Below, piece after piece: positions 24,701-39,700 of a stretch of DNA of 64,000 nt. Numbering within the stretch: the first letter of the stretch is position 1; each line of letters begins with the position of its first letter. Source of the DNA: Triops longicaudatus (lineage: Eukaryota; Arthropoda; Branchiopoda; Notostraca; Triopsidae); contig JAGQDJ010000079.1 of the NCBI GenBank assembly GCA_022885665.1, positions 62,001 through 126,000 on the forward strand, read 5' to 3'. The translations under genes were made by a program, and so were the position numbers. A model generated the notes under the pieces. The model saw only the letters and a list, made by a program, of their open reading frames with translations. It did no database searches and had not been told where the DNA came from.

Positions 24701-27700
24701 GCCGAAGCTTATTATTGGGTAATACCTATATTTATAAATAAATAAAGACAGGCCAATTAAGCTATGAAATAAAATAATTGTTAATTACTGAAAGCGGTGA
24801 ATGGAGTTCGTTGGAGGCTTTTATAGGAATAATTATTTGAAATAATTTCAGCTAGCTAATTCAAACACAACTACGCACGATGCAGCTGGTGATGACCTAC
24901 GCACATTTTATTCGCTTCATTTTACGGAGAAGAATATCAGACGCATTGCTTTGCTTACAGCCGTGCATATTCGTCCACCGTGAGGTACTTAGCCATTACG
25001 GTACGTCTTCCCCGAGTAGGGAATAAGTTAGCTGGTAAATTATCCTGGAGGTCCGTTCTGCAACTTACACACGACCGCTAAAGCCAAACTACTGTTTTAA
25101 TTGCCCGCAAGTTGGTGAAACGAAAAGTTCGAATTAAAGACAGGTTCATAGCATTCAGATAGTTTTAAAGAGCGGGCAGGATAGAACAGAGTTGACTTAG
25201 ACAGTAATATACTCAAATTATCAATTTGACAGCTTGAACATAATACAATAGTTTAAAAAAATCCATCTGTATTCCCCTGGAGAAAAATACATTGGTAAAT
25301 GGGTTTGTTGAAGTGAGCGAAGTACTAGTCGTGAGAAACTTTTCTTTCAGACTTTGTTCTTCCTTGTTATATAAGCGCGTTGGAAACACTCGCCCAACAG
25401 GAAGTGAAGATTGTTATCTCCGCCCGTGAAATCGAACGTTTTAACGCAATAGCTGCACATTTTTGTACATATTCTTTTTTGCCTTTGCCAGACAAACAAA
25501 AGGAGTTACTCTCCTGGTGTCTTTCTTGTCTGACAGCTATAGCCTCGACTTTATAGGAGCCGGCAAATTGAAATTATGATACTGGCTAGACATTTCTTTG
25601 GTCTTGGGGAAAAGACAAGCGGAATCCGTAATTTTGGAGGAAAGAAATGGTGACAGTAGGCAATCCCTAGAGTTATGGCAAAAAAGTATTTTATGTTCTA
25701 GCCAGGGCAGTGAAAGTGAGGTAATTGGAATACTTGGATTGCTTCCCCTTTATCTCAGTAGAGAGCCTCCAGTAGGGGTAAAGATAAGGAAGTTATACTT
25801 ACAGCGTTCTCAGCCGGGGAAGATCGAACACTTTTGGACGTATGGTACTCAACCGATTTCCGGACAAGTTGCTGGTGAATATAACGCAGCAATTTCCAAA
25901 AGAAAAGGAATGATTAATTAGTAAAAATAAATTAACAAAAACAAAGCAGCAAAAGTATAAAAAACTATTAAAGATGAAACGGTTAATGTAAATTAACGCT
26001 GTGTAATTAAGAATGATACTCTTGGATTTGACGGGACAGCTGACAGGTCACACGAACCGAAAAAAAATCATAATTAATGAAAAACAAAACTTTAAGAAAT
26101 GGAAAAAATTCAGACACTTAGTGAATAAGACTGAAGTCAAAGGGAGAAATTTTCGTCGAAAAAAAGTGAAAGTTTACGTGAGAAAATAAATAAAAACTGA
26201 ATTTTTGGCTCTTGGTAAGAAACGGGTTGCAGTATTTTTGTCGTCAAGTTTACGTTAAGTATGCGAAAGTTTTGTCACAGTAGCTTCATGTACAGTGTAA
26301 ACTATTTGAATAATTATCTGAAAGCTCGACCATAAGGATTCAAAAGTTAACTTACAGGAGACATGGAAAGTCAAAAGTAGTGCTTTCGCACTGAAGCTTT
26401 TTGATTGCAAATTGTGTGTCGTCCAAATGGCAAAATAAAGGAAAAACATTTTTCACGCTAGAGACTGCAACAACCATTCTAATGTTCCTTTGCATTACGT
26501 CTTCAGTCTTCTATGAATACCTTCCAAGTCTAGTATGTACTTTTCATGAAAAACAGAACCTGCAGCTTTCCCACGGCTACACCACACGGCCAGTTTGTCC
26601 CATCCCAATCCGTTTTGTACCCGGCATCTCGTTTTGTACAGTTGAAAGAGCTTCTAGTTTTCACCGCCATTTGATCTTACTTTTTATTTTCTTGAAGCGT
26701 ACAATACCTCATTTGATAGCCAGGACAGAGGATCATTTAACAAGTAAAATTTGACGCTAACTTTTTGGCTTCGTGTAAAGTGAAACATAATGAACAGAAA
26801 AGTGTCCACACTGTCCCCTCACTCCTATACTAGCCATCACCAAGAGGAAGCTACTTCGTATTAAACGAAAAAACGAAACGACCGACGAACTTAAACTAAA
26901 TTTCCGTATTACTAGTAGAAACTGGTAATGCACATCTAATTTAAGCAACAGAAAGTGTCGATGGGTGATTTTTTAAGGCGCTGCATCACTTTTCCCATTT
27001 TAATAGCCACTTGTGTGATTAATGTCAATGATTAACTGCGTATGAGCGAAAGGAAGTTAAACGATTGAGTTCCCAAGTCAAGACAAATGGACTTACAGTT
27101 CTTCGATTAACCGCAGATCCGCGAAGGCCATCTCTTCCAAGTGGCTAATGTCATTGTGGCTCATGTCTCTGCGGAATAAAGAAAAAAGGCGAGAATGGGT
27201 TAGAGGTGCCGTCGTCTGTGCTCCACTTCCGTCAAACAAAGAGAAAAAAACTCTCACTCTTATCCCGAAAAGCCCTTGTTATAGCAAAGCAAAAAGCCAA
27301 CTTTATATAATTGAAGCAGCCAAAGAAAGGCTTTTCTGGGTTGTTCCCTCCGTCGCCCCTTGTGTGAGCAAAAGTGCTCCGGGCCTGTGAGTTGATGTGC
27401 CCCCGTGTCGGCCGCACAAACATTGGCTTAGTTTGTTCGCCAAGATAAAGTCTAGCATCCAGCGCTTATTTGGAAAACTTAGCCGGCACTTCTTTCCAGA
27501 TGCGGAAAGATCGAGGAACTAGGAAGTGCACGAGTACGCAAAAAGGCTCAAATTAAACTATCCCTGTGTGAAAATCCCTTAGCATAAGCAGCCTTGCACA
27601 CGCGAGCGTATCTTAAAGCAATTATACCAACACGCATATATTGCCGTATTTAGCACAGAAGCTCGCGCGGTTAAGGCGTAAAGAGTGCACATTTGCACAG

Positions 27701-30700
27701 GACAGTTAAGCATTCCTAGTTACACAACACGTCCAGATGACCAACTCATAAACGTGAGGTGGCAGTAATCGTTAGAGAACATCGAGTCCGCGTTTTGTAC
27801 CCGAAGCCTCCCGAAAGTGAATAGCTTTTATGGCAGACTGGTCCTGATTATGCCATGACATATTTTATGACCATCGTTTCTAGCATCTTTCGTTTTTTGT
27901 GTTCCCCCATATGAAACTCATATCCGCACTCACCCTACCGTAGATTAACCGGGATATTTAGGTAGCGCCATAAAAATTTGACAGCAGAAAGAACTACGGT
28001 ATTGCTGCTTATTTCAAAGTTTGCAGAGGATGGCACTTGTGCTTTCTACAATAGTAAACTTCAACCACGCAACATTCAGGTCAAAAAGTTCATGGTCACA
28101 TTAACTTTCAAATAACTGTGAAATGTCCTTAGGTTGACAGCAAGACCAACAACTTCTGACAAGTCTTCGTAAAAACCGTGAACATAAAGCCAGCTATGAA
28201 AACGTTGGGAGGCCTCTCCTGATTTGGCTACGGCTTTTGCCATTTCTGGGTATAGGAAACGAGCTCGTAAACTGGTCTGCGACGTTCTCTTAACGTCCGT
28301 TCACGAATGCCTGTAAGCCAAAACTCGTTCGCCAGGGTAAGGGAAGTAATAGACAGCTAGTGTAGGTTAGAATGGCAGTGAAAGAAGAATTCCCATCTTG
28401 AAGAAAAATAGAAAATTTGGGACGGAATTTGCACCAAGCATTTGGGAATGCGTGATGGGCCAGGAAACGTGCGCATCGGAGGATTTTCAGTCCAAGTGAC
28501 GCAGTTTTGACACTGTTAAAAACAAGAATCGTAAAGAAGTTTGTTGAAGCAATAAAGAAACACTGCTACGGGGTTAAGCTTTATCTCGCCTTCCGTAACT
28601 TTTCCTTCTATCGCACTATGTTACCGTATTTGACCTTCTTCTGAAAAAAAAGAAAACTACCCCTATATCGAAACCCAAGACTGGAACACAGTGAAGCCAG
28701 TTATATTACTGTCGAAAGATCATACCAAGAAGGCAGCCTTCCCTATCGCCCAACGTCAAGGAAATAGCAAATAAAAGGGGGGAGCGTTTCTGCAAGGGAC
28801 TTTTGTTTCCTTTAAAACTTTCCTTCTCTTGAAGGCTGGGAGACGAAAATGAACACAGAAACCTATTCGCCTTGGAAAAGGGGAATTCTGAAATCAATAC
28901 TGATCAGGCAATTGTTCCCGATTCTTTACAGCTTTCTGTTCCGAGTACCGTAAGTACGTGGTGATTACAGTCGATAATGACATAGCTGGTTACAACTTTC
29001 TGCGATTACTCGACGATCCAAGGGACATTTATCAGGAGTTATACCAACTCTTTGTTACTTCAAGCGATGTAAATGAGCTGTCGTTCCGCCGGGGGCAGAA
29101 TGTTTACCACATAAATTTTACAGCCAGCTCTTTTTTTTCTAATCTTTTATCATTCGAGGTCAGTGAAGCTAATATCGTTCATTATGCGATCTTCGAAGTC
29201 TTTTTTATTGTACGATTCTGTGGTGGCTGATATGCAAATCAGAAGCCATAAACGTTATGAATTTTGAAAACCGAATCGCAGAACATGGCACGTACTCCCC
29301 CCATAATAACTGAAGGGTGCATTTTTACCGCAAGTTCTTTAAACACACGATCGACTCTCAAGCCAGAGAAAAACAAAAATTGTCTGCTGCGTAAGGGACA
29401 GCTTTATTACTCGTCGCTTAATATTCTCCGCCATGCGAAAACTCCGCTAAAGAAAGTCTTGGGACCAGCAATTTGATACCCAGAACGTAAAATTCGAGAA
29501 CGCATATTAGTTTTAAAAATGTGAGTCTCCTTTCGCCCCCAAATTTCGAGTTTTATGGTTAACGTAGGACTGCGGAGTTAGCAGTAAGCCTGCTGGCTTA
29601 TTCCTGTGGAGTCGGGAAGTCTTTACGGGACTCAAGGGTCCCAGCATGAAGTCTAAAACCAAGGCTATTGGCAAGGCTATATCTGGTTGACTATTAAGAT
29701 ATTTTTGGCAAAAATCCCTGTTGTGATTGAGTGTCAAGAGTCTTAGAAGGAACGTGCTATGGTGTAAGGCGGTTTAACGACCTTCCGGTGAAAGTTTGTC
29801 CCAAGAAAATGCATCGTACTACGGTAAAACGAAGGCAACCGGTACCGTATTAGGCATCAGACTGTCACGGCAATGCTCTTTGTAAGATTAACAAAATACA
29901 AGAGTTGAATTTTACAGTGTTTGTAGACGAGGTACGTAACTATGCACCTAACGAGTTCTTATTACTAACTCCCAGTACTTTTTTCTTTGAATCGTGTTTG
30001 CAAAGGGTTTCTTAGGAAAAAAGAAAATATCTTAACTTATATAGGTCTAACATGACAAAATTTACCACGTTATAGAGAAATTTACACAGTCCAAATAACA
30101 TTTTTTTTTCTTCTGATCGCTTTACAAGGTGTAAAAGTTCATACGTTAATGTTTTCCGTCTGATTGAAGTTGATTAATTCTCAAGTAGCGTCATCTTTTT
30201 GGCTGTATGTCATTTCTTGCTGTCATTCGGGAAGTCCTACGCCATCAAGAATTGAATACGCGGTCAATGTTTGTAAAATGTAGGTACGGGACATTTGGTC
30301 AATTACATTACTGTGTTTAATAATCTCCAGTTTCCCCACGCCAGACGCGTTCGGTTGCAAGGCTAAACCCGTGATAGCTTATAGGTGTACGTATCTTGTT
30401 ACTGGATATATTGCGGATGATTAGGTGAAGTTAGACTGAATTATTTTAAATTAAGTTAACCTAGGTGCTGTTTTTCCTTTAAATTAAATAGCTTCAGAGT
30501 TTTACCTGCTAGAAAACTGTAAAGAATAAAAATAAGGTCGGGGTTAGAGCACAAAAATGCGAGGTACTGCTGGTCGAGGGATTGTCGAACTTGGTCAAGT
30601 ACATATTGTCCATCGTGAGCATGTTGGAAGCACAAGGCAGCCGCCATTTTCCGCTGGTAGACTATTGGAGTTGACGAGGTTAATGGTTTGTTCCAAACCA

Positions 30701-33700
30701 GGAAGGCGGTGGTTGGCGTCATAAGCTATTGATTTTTTTCCTGCTATTTGACCTTAGGTCATCTGCTTGGGGTTTCTTTCAATTTTTGCTGCCCTTGGAA
30801 TGGACGTTCGTAGTAGTTGCCTTTTTTTCTGCAGAATGGAAAGGATCATCGAGCTGCTTTGAAAAGCATCGTAAGTGTAAATCCTGCACCCTGCTCTGCC
30901 TTTGACTTGGGCAAAGTTCCATGAACGCTGATTTTTTGCCCTGAGAAAAAGAAGAAGACATCTTCATTTATTATGCATGCTGAATCTCTTCAGATTTCTT
31001 GCCGCTCGAATCGGGACAAACTATGAGAAAAGAATAGCTCCTGAGCTCTTTCCCATGCTAATCTATGTCTTTCCCCATTGGTTGCTGATGAACCCGAAGA
31101 ACCTATGTAATTTTCTAATAAAATGATTTGCTCAAAACACTGATGCAATAAAACGATGGAGGAACAAGGCTATTTAGTAAACATCGTGATTGTCCCACTT
31201 CCCATTACAATTTGTGTAAAAAAATAATCGAAGTTGAAAGGAAGTTGTATTCACGATTGAGGCTACAGATATTAGGAGTTCACGTGGTTGATGGCCTTTG
31301 TCTACCGAATTAAACGTCTACATGTATTTAGCGGCAGGTTATCCACGGGGTTATTCCATCATTTTTGCCCTTGGTTAGACATTATTATGCGACAGTGATG
31401 AATGGGAAAGACACCGAAAACCCCGTTCTCTATATTGGTGTATTTTTGTTATATAATATTACACGACGAGATGTAGGCCAAGGCAGTGCAGAGAAACGAA
31501 GACGGCATTCGTCACACTTAAGGCCGCCTGATGCTCTCGTGTGTGTATGAAAGGCTAGAAGCCGGAGCGAAAAAAACGCCCATACATGTCTTGCTCGTAA
31601 CCGATCGAATTGTTCTCTGGCTATCAGCTTGGGCTGATGTCGGTGAGGAAGACGGATCAGGCGTACTTAAGACTGGTGTAAAGACAGAAAATAAAGGTCA
31701 CCCAGGCTTTCTCTAATTCAAGCTGGATTACGAAACAATTGCACCCAAAGAGACGAAGAAATGATATGACAGTGGCAGGCCTTAGGTTGCTTTACCGGTT
31801 GTTTTCTTTTCTATATTTTTTTTGCAATGACGCTGAAACTTGTAGTATTACAGTTTCGAGGGCGTTCCGAGGAGCTTCACTTGGGTATAACTCGGTGCGA
31901 TCAACGACGTCTCTCCTTCTCCTTTACAGATCGCAAACATGTTAGCGTGCCGCTTGCCAAAGACAACCGTAACGAATGGTTCGTCTTGATGACAGACAAG
32001 TCTCTTATCAGCTTAGCTTTTACAGCAAATTACACGACTATAGCTCCGTGTAAGCATAATGAAGAGTGATGGAAATGGATTGCTCACACAGCTTACAGAT
32101 TATGTATGCATAAAACTGTTTTCTTACATACACTAGCTAACTCGGTCTTTTTAAGTATGACCGCTTTTCCTTCAAGAGTACAATCATTTTCAGGGTTGAT
32201 CTTTTTCATGTAAAAAAAAAAACGGATAACGCAGCTAATGTCTGTCATTATGATATGCAAGGTAATACTTTACGGAATTGCAGGTTTTCACAATATAAGA
32301 ACAGCAGTTAGATTTTATGGCTTATATCACTTCCGTAGGATGTGCATCTCGCTTTTGACAACTTGCCAAGGACTTTGTTAACGTTTTATCTCTCATACAT
32401 GTTCATCTGTGGAAATATTTTTAACTGTTTACAGCGAAATTCTCCAGGAAACAAATAATTGCCTGAACTCGTTTTGACGGTATATAATTGTGCTTCCAGT
32501 TCATAGTTTTCATTTTAGTAATTTTGCCAATTAGATCCAAACTTTAAAAGTTTTCGTGCGAATCTAAATAAATTCAAGAGCAGAAAACTTGCAGGAGAAA
32601 ACTTTAAAATAAGCATAACAGTAGGCGTAAAAGTTAATAAGGCTATTTAAAGAAAGGAAGCCTTCGTGTGTGTTTTTTACGCAGGATTTACTTTGGTAAT
32701 AAGGATGTCTTTGACAAATTTATGAGGAATTCTCGAGGGGAGAAGGATCAAGCCAAGGCAAAGTACTCAAATACTGTATTTCTTGGAAGACCGAAATAGG
32801 CGACAGCATCTTTAAGTAATCACTACTGGCCAAGTCAACACGCTTGGAGGCATCAGAATCAGCTACTCAAATGTAGTTTTCTGATATGCAGCTACCTTTT
32901 CCTGGCTGCTGCCTTGCCTCTAAGCAATTCAAGACATGTTTACACTGCTACTGAATATTGACTCCTTGACTGCAAGGCTCTGTGGAAATGCAACTTACAG
33001 TCCCACTCGCTTAATACACTTCATTCATTTATCACGCCCAGTTTGACGATCACTTACACCCAAGTTTCATTAAAAACCCATTACCTACGGTTACATTCAT
33101 TACTGGTGCATCGTCCATCGTCTCGAACATCCGCCTAAATGGCGGGGTTGCAACGTCGAATGTGTAGGATTTGTTTCGTCAAGTCCGTCTTTATGCGTCA
33201 CAAGGAATTGTCTCTCATCAAGCCGCCATCTCAAACTAATCTTCACCGAATTTTTTACTGAGCGAAGCTCGTAGGGCTCCTTCCTTTTACGTAAAATTAA
33301 TGGTGCTAAAAAAAGGATTTTCTCTCGAAGCGGCCTCCTTTTCTGTGACAACTATTCCCAAACTAAATTAATCTTGGTTTCTAGAAAAAGAGCTTCAAGA
33401 GCTTTCAGGACGACGCACGTATTTTCTACTCTTGTCAACACACAAGCAACTCATAAGTTAAACATACAGGGAACTTTTTGACAAAAAACTCTTCAAATTA
33501 TCAATAAGTGGTTTTATGCAACCATGCATGAATAATTTCAGAACAAAATTGGATTAGTTACAATTTATTTCGTCAAACATATTCCAAGAAGTGCTTGATG
33601 TGCAATTTTCCTATAATTCAACACACTAAATTCTCCATAAAAGGAATATCCAAGGGAACAGGAATGTGCTAATAGCGAGGTTCGTAATAGTCAACATATT

Positions 33701-36700
33701 TTTTGAATTACCTTTCGTTTTGCGAGGATTTGTGGACCTCTTTAGCAATAGCGTTAAGATTCGCTATAACTAGTGCTCGTGTAGTGAAGTTTTACTGTAT
33801 TTGTCAGACATTTATTTTACTTGTTTTCTCGCGTTTCAGGCTGGTTAGACATTAAACACTACTGGAAAGATTTTTTTCAACCGTAAATTCTTAGTTCAGT
33901 TCCAGCCTGTTTTTCTATTTGAGAAGTTGAATGGAATGGACATTAGATTGCAATGTGTGGGCCCAAGAGTCAAACTAGGTCTGGAAAGAAAAAAAAATGG
34001 GACAATTTATAGACCCTTGCACAGTCTGCAGCTTTGAATAGGTTTTCTCTGGCTATCCCGCTCATAAATTAGTCACTCTCACGTTTGATAAGGACCCGAT
34101 AGAGTCAAGACTGATGCCAGCGACCAAAGCTTTTGTTACGGGAGCCCAATACTGTGTGATACCCCGCAACTCGTAAGGATCGTGTGCCGTGCGACTTACA
34201 CGAATGATAAGGAACTTGATGTGCTCCTACGCTGGAGAACCAACAATTCACCACAGCGGAAAGACCTCAGTTATGCAGTCTTTTCCACTGAGGGTTCATT
34301 TCTCTTTCTGGGCAGTCAAGGGAATTTTTACCACTGTAAACCTCAAAGAAATTCATTACTCGAATGGATTTTCGCGCTGTCACATGGCAGCACTGTTCAC
34401 ATGTCACATGCAATACAAGGAAACCAACTTCCGTCCATTAAGCCTGCAGCATGGCGTGTACTTCTAGATATATGTAATAGTGGTCGCAATTAGATTCTTA
34501 TGTAAAGCTTCAAAAATTTAGAACTGGTAGAGATTATCCTTCTCCGCATGACAATAGTCGATGTTATTCTCGTATTATTTTGTGGTATATACATTTAGAA
34601 TGCAGCTTATTAGACCTAGGCTCAAAGTATGACTGGGCCTAGTGCTGCCGAAAAAATTACTATTATCTCGAACAAGCGGCACAAACACGGAAGGAGCTTG
34701 GAGTCATGGTGATAGCTTGAGACCCGTTTATGCCGTCTGGGCTGGTAGCTATTCCCATGGAACGGTCTCAAGAGGGACGCTATACATTATATTAAAGAAG
34801 ATTGGGAGCTGGGACTATCTTTTCTCCGCTACGTCACTGACATTATTGTACATCTTACCCTTGTTGCCTAGTGTTCTAATACCATTCACTTTTCCCCTTC
34901 TTCTCTTCTGGCGTTTCTCGGCTTCTTTAGTAAAATTTCCAGCAAAAAGGGGCAAAACTATACCTTTAAAGGTTGCGAATATTGTACTGAGGAATGAAAC
35001 AAAAACAGACACGGTCGGATTGCTTGCAAAGGTACAGTATATCTTCAAGCAGTGTTCCCGAGAGAGCATTTCAGCCTTGATTGTGACAAAACCTTCGTCT
35101 TGTATAATTTCAAGAGATGCCCCCTGGAGGACAGTTAGGTTTTTCGGAAATTTTCACATTCACTCTGAGTTTTGGTGACGTTGCAACGGGCATTTTTGTG
35201 TCACGGGATCTTGTCCTTCTTCGTTACTTAAAATATGAATAGGCGCACATTCCCGCCCAAAACATGACTTGACTCTTGAATAGAAATTGTAAAAATATTT
35301 TTCTTTCCGCGTTCTTCTTAGAATCTACTCTAGAACTCACGGATGATGTTTTTTCTTCAGTGTGAATTTTTCACCGCTAATGCATGGTCTATAGCTTCAG
35401 CCTTTTTCTTGGAATTCCGTGCACTTCTTTGCCTCAATCTGTCAGCAAAAGTCAACAAGAATAATAGAGACATTGCCAAGCTTTACTTAGTAGCTTGACG
35501 AGAATACAGAAGCTCAAAGCATTTTCATTCCACGGCCAGCTGCTATTTGGTAGTGCCTTAAAGCCTTAAGACGGCGTGATAAAGATTCTCGCGTGGCTGG
35601 AAAAAGCCTAAATCCCCGTACTTCAACGTTCGCTACACATTCTTTACTTTACTTGAAAAAGTCAATATGGAACGGACCGATTCGTTAAAGTTTAAAAGCC
35701 ATGTGTACAAGCTATCTCTCGAGTAAGATTTATACTGAAAAATGTCCTCATCAGTTCCACCACGACTAGTTCGAAGAGCATTGCAGAGTCGTGATTCCGG
35801 TACATTGCTTTGCAATAGCAATGAAGCCAAATGCCTTCTAGTGATATTTTCTCTTTGGAGACGCGCGTACTTGGAAACCAAGGGGAAGTATAATGTTGTA
35901 TGTACGGTCTATTGATTTTAGAACTAATAATTAAATTTCCTTACATGATTAAAGAAAACAGAAGCTCAAAGTATGAGTATGAATAGCACCATTTTTACGA
36001 TAACGTAAGAGCCTGTGCTGTCGTACGAAAAGCCAAAGCAAGCACCACACGCCTAAAGTCTCTTTACCGGTTGGATTGTTGAGTCGTCTAGATTAATAAT
36101 TGTTGCCACCGGGATCTGCATGTATCGTTATATATTTCAAACGGTATTTTAAAATACCTTTCTTCTTATTCTGATTAAGTGTTTCTAAGTTTCTTCGAAA
36201 TATCACTATTTTATATGTCCAGAGATAAAATAATCACACGCTGTGGCATAAAAGAACAGAAAAAAAAATTAATAAGAGAACACCATGCTGGACTAACCTC
36301 ACCATTATTTCGTTTGTTTGGTTAACCAGAATTCTCTGAAGGGGTTCTATCTATAAAGTACCGTAGTACTCTCTAGATAGAACAGAAACTGCCTATAGAT
36401 AAGGCAGTTTTCTCAGAAACGACAGAAGTTATATCAGAGTAATTACTGCATTATTGGCGCCCCCCTTCCAGTTTGCCAACATTCGCGCCAATAATGCAGT
36501 AGTTGCTCTGATATACGCTAAATGATTCTTTAATATGGACCTGAAAAGCTTATATAATTTCTCTTCGGTTTGAATGCATTAACCTTTTCTTTCAATTTCT
36601 CATAAATCTTTTAGTTTATTTTTAAAATGCGTACTTGTATGTGTGGCCTAACTGCGCAAATGCAAATAATGCACCTATATATAAAAGAAACGCAAAAGCG

Positions 36701-39700
36701 AGCGAATTTACCGACGAAGTCATAGGAGATAGAGCATGCCGTAAAAACTAACTGCTCCCCACAAAAATAAATAAATAAAAACAAATCGAAAAACGGAAAG
36801 AGCAACAGAAAGGCCTCGTTCTTAGAGCTATGCGTAAAAATAGGTTTATTCTTCATTTTCCTCTTAAGGTTTTGAGGGATTGCCATACCAGCATGCAGGG
36901 CAGGCTGTTAAAGAGTACAGGTCTACTGCTCGTCAGTGCTCGTTCAACTTTGCTAATTATAAAAAAAATGGGGAATACATACCTTTTCAGTACCAACACA
37001 TGAAAATATATTTTTTTCAGGGAAAGAAAATCTAATAACTCAAGTAACACACGCACAGTAGAAAAAAACGTTCATAAAACGTCGAGATATTTCTAGACGT
37101 TTTAGTGACGCTTGAAAAGTGTGTGGTGTGCTTACAAGAGTAAGCTGGGTTGGGTCCGCCTTTCTCCACAAAGTGGACTTGTATGCTTCCTGTTTGCTTC
37201 GACGCTTGTTCTCCGTAGATTCTGCGTTTCTTATTTAATTCAGAATGAGCACCAATAAGATTTTCCAGTAAATAAAGCGCTTTACAGCTTGTACTTCCTT
37301 AATTCATAAGCGTAAAATTTTTCCTGTACTGTATAGTTATCTGCTTAATGAAATGTAGAGTGCTGTCTGGGTTGATGTACCATTTGGCACTCATTAGCTT
37401 ATTTTTTTCTTTGCCTTACTCTACTATCAAATCATTCTACAGAAATACGAAGTGCACAGTTTCGGTGGAATGTACCAGAGTCAGATTACTTTCCACAATA
37501 CAAACTAAAAAACTTCCCCCAAAAAGCGTACGAAAAGCAGAACAATCAAATACGAATAGTGAGAGATTAAGTCTCCCAACCGTAGCTATTTTTGTCGTTA
37601 ATGTCGCGTTTCTGCTTAATTTCTCTTTAAAAAAAATTGGTCACACAATATGACACACGAAATGTAATAATACTAAAAAAATGAGCAGAGGAGTTGAGCA
37701 AGGTAATTGAGCGGTCCCATCGTTAAGTTAACCAAGTTATTGCGTTTCTTTTAACACGTCTGTTCTTCATGCCGGCAGCTGCCTTAAATAATACCAGCTT
37801 TTTTCCCACACTTTTGCTATATAACGCAAAAAGGGCTAAATATATATAATAGGAACTTAACGAGAAACCCATCTCATGGTGTTAACTCTGCCTTTTCAGA
37901 TAATTCGATGTACAGGAACAAGAGCTTCCGGTCTTAACCCTTTTTCTCTAAAATAAGACTATTGTTACCACTATGGATCCCCTTGTTAGTTACTAGAGTG
38001 CCTGCTTAAATTACACAACACTTCTAACTTTTTTCCAATGTGCGTCTGACGTGCCAAGAGCCTCAAAGCGAGCTCAGATAGCTTTCGAGTTTCACGAAAA
38101 GCAACTTCGAAACTGAGTTAATATCGTTAGCCTGTCGTGTTAATTGATCGTCTTGCTGAGGAGTTTATATCTTTTGTATTTTCAGCCTCAAAATGTGAGG
38201 TTTGTTTTCCTTTAGCATCTCACAATTTCAGAGTTTAGCAAGAATCATGCGTGCATTAGGATTATAAAGCCAGTCTTGTCGCGTTGTTTCGACTCCGCAT
38301 GTGGCGAATTGTTCAACTGGACCGGCTTCGCGTGTATTCAGGAGTTCGAAAACCCGTGTGAAGTTACAAACACGACGGATTCAAACCCGGGTAGTTCCAC
38401 TTCCCTGGGTTGATTGTTAAGTTTAGTAGGCTTTGAGGCAACTTTCCGATTTCCGCTACAAACGAGCCAACGCCTGAAGGTAACAAATACTATGACAAAG
38501 AAGGCGTAACTTTCCGAAAATGACGAATAATAAAACAGTCAAATATGTCGTGATCCAATCTACACAAGCTTAAGCTTTAGTGCCTTTTGGCTTTTTGAAA
38601 CTTTCAGATTTCTTGACGTTCTTCGGCAGATGTTTTGCTGTCCTTCGCTAAAGTATAAGCTCTCGTTTTAACTCAGCGTGCTATTCTCAGTTTTAAGTGA
38701 ATAGGAACTTCAAGCTATAGTAAACCCCCATTTACGTAGATCACTTCCGCGAAAATAAAGCGTAAACTGAGCCATGTTTTGCATGCGTAAAAAAGAAGGG
38801 GGGATGCATTACCTACATTTTCGATGGATATAAAACGTTTTGACCTGACCACGCTTTCTACAGTGACATACTAGCTAAAAGCGAGTACTCAAAATGTTTA
38901 AATAATATAGAAAAAAAATTAAAAAAAATCTGCAGTGCACCCGTCAGGCCTTTTAATTAAACGACCAAACTTGGTCCGATCGGGAACTGTGTGCTGGCTA
39001 GTTTTACTCATGATTTTGAAGAATTATGCGACAAATGTAACGATGTGGGAAGTATTTTTATTTCGTAAACTCTTTTCTCTCTTTTTCTTGCAGCATTTCG
39101 TTTTAAATCAGTAGTACAGACTTTGCTCCAGTCAAGCATGACGCCTGATATCATCATGGCTATTATCGTAACCCTACTGTCAGCGCTTGTCGGGCGGTGC
39201 CTGACGCTATCCAACAACATGCCAGCTACTGGCAAATGCAAAAAAAAAGGATGCAAGTTATGGCAAGCCTTTTGCAAATTTACGGCACACAACGCTGTGT
39301 GATTTTAAAGAAAGTGAAAAGATTCCCTTAGCGATTTGACGTGTAAGAAAAACGAAAAGTAAAACCACCATTGCTGATTGAAATAGTTCCAAACAGTCAC
39401 TCACTCTTCACCTAAACATGCACGGCAAAGGTCGTGTCACTGCTTGGAGAGTGATAAATAGTAGCAGCTCACAAAGAAGGCTGATGGGTATTTTTTTTTT
39501 CTTCGCTAATTCATGAAGACTATCGTCAATCATTTTCAACGAACGACTATTGAAACCTTTTCGACCTGGATAATGTTTTAGCTTAGGCGTCATTGTTCGA
39601 TGTTTTAGCGTCGTAGGCCGATAATATTCTCAACTTCCGGATAGCCCTACTATTGGCACGCGACCGTGGGGAACTTCTCGTTAGGCACCCGTCCAAAAAC

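Noticed and set aside
32990..33045. Donor-like CT|gtaagt on the minus strand, same phase as rk repeats
   Set aside because: The frame hits a stop within 30 nt, has no good acceptor and no LRR pattern; exon 1 joins the 27168 exon without it.
38370..38410. tRNA-like B-box string (gattcaaaccc)
   Set aside because: No matching A-box, acceptor stem or anticodon arm could be folded around it.
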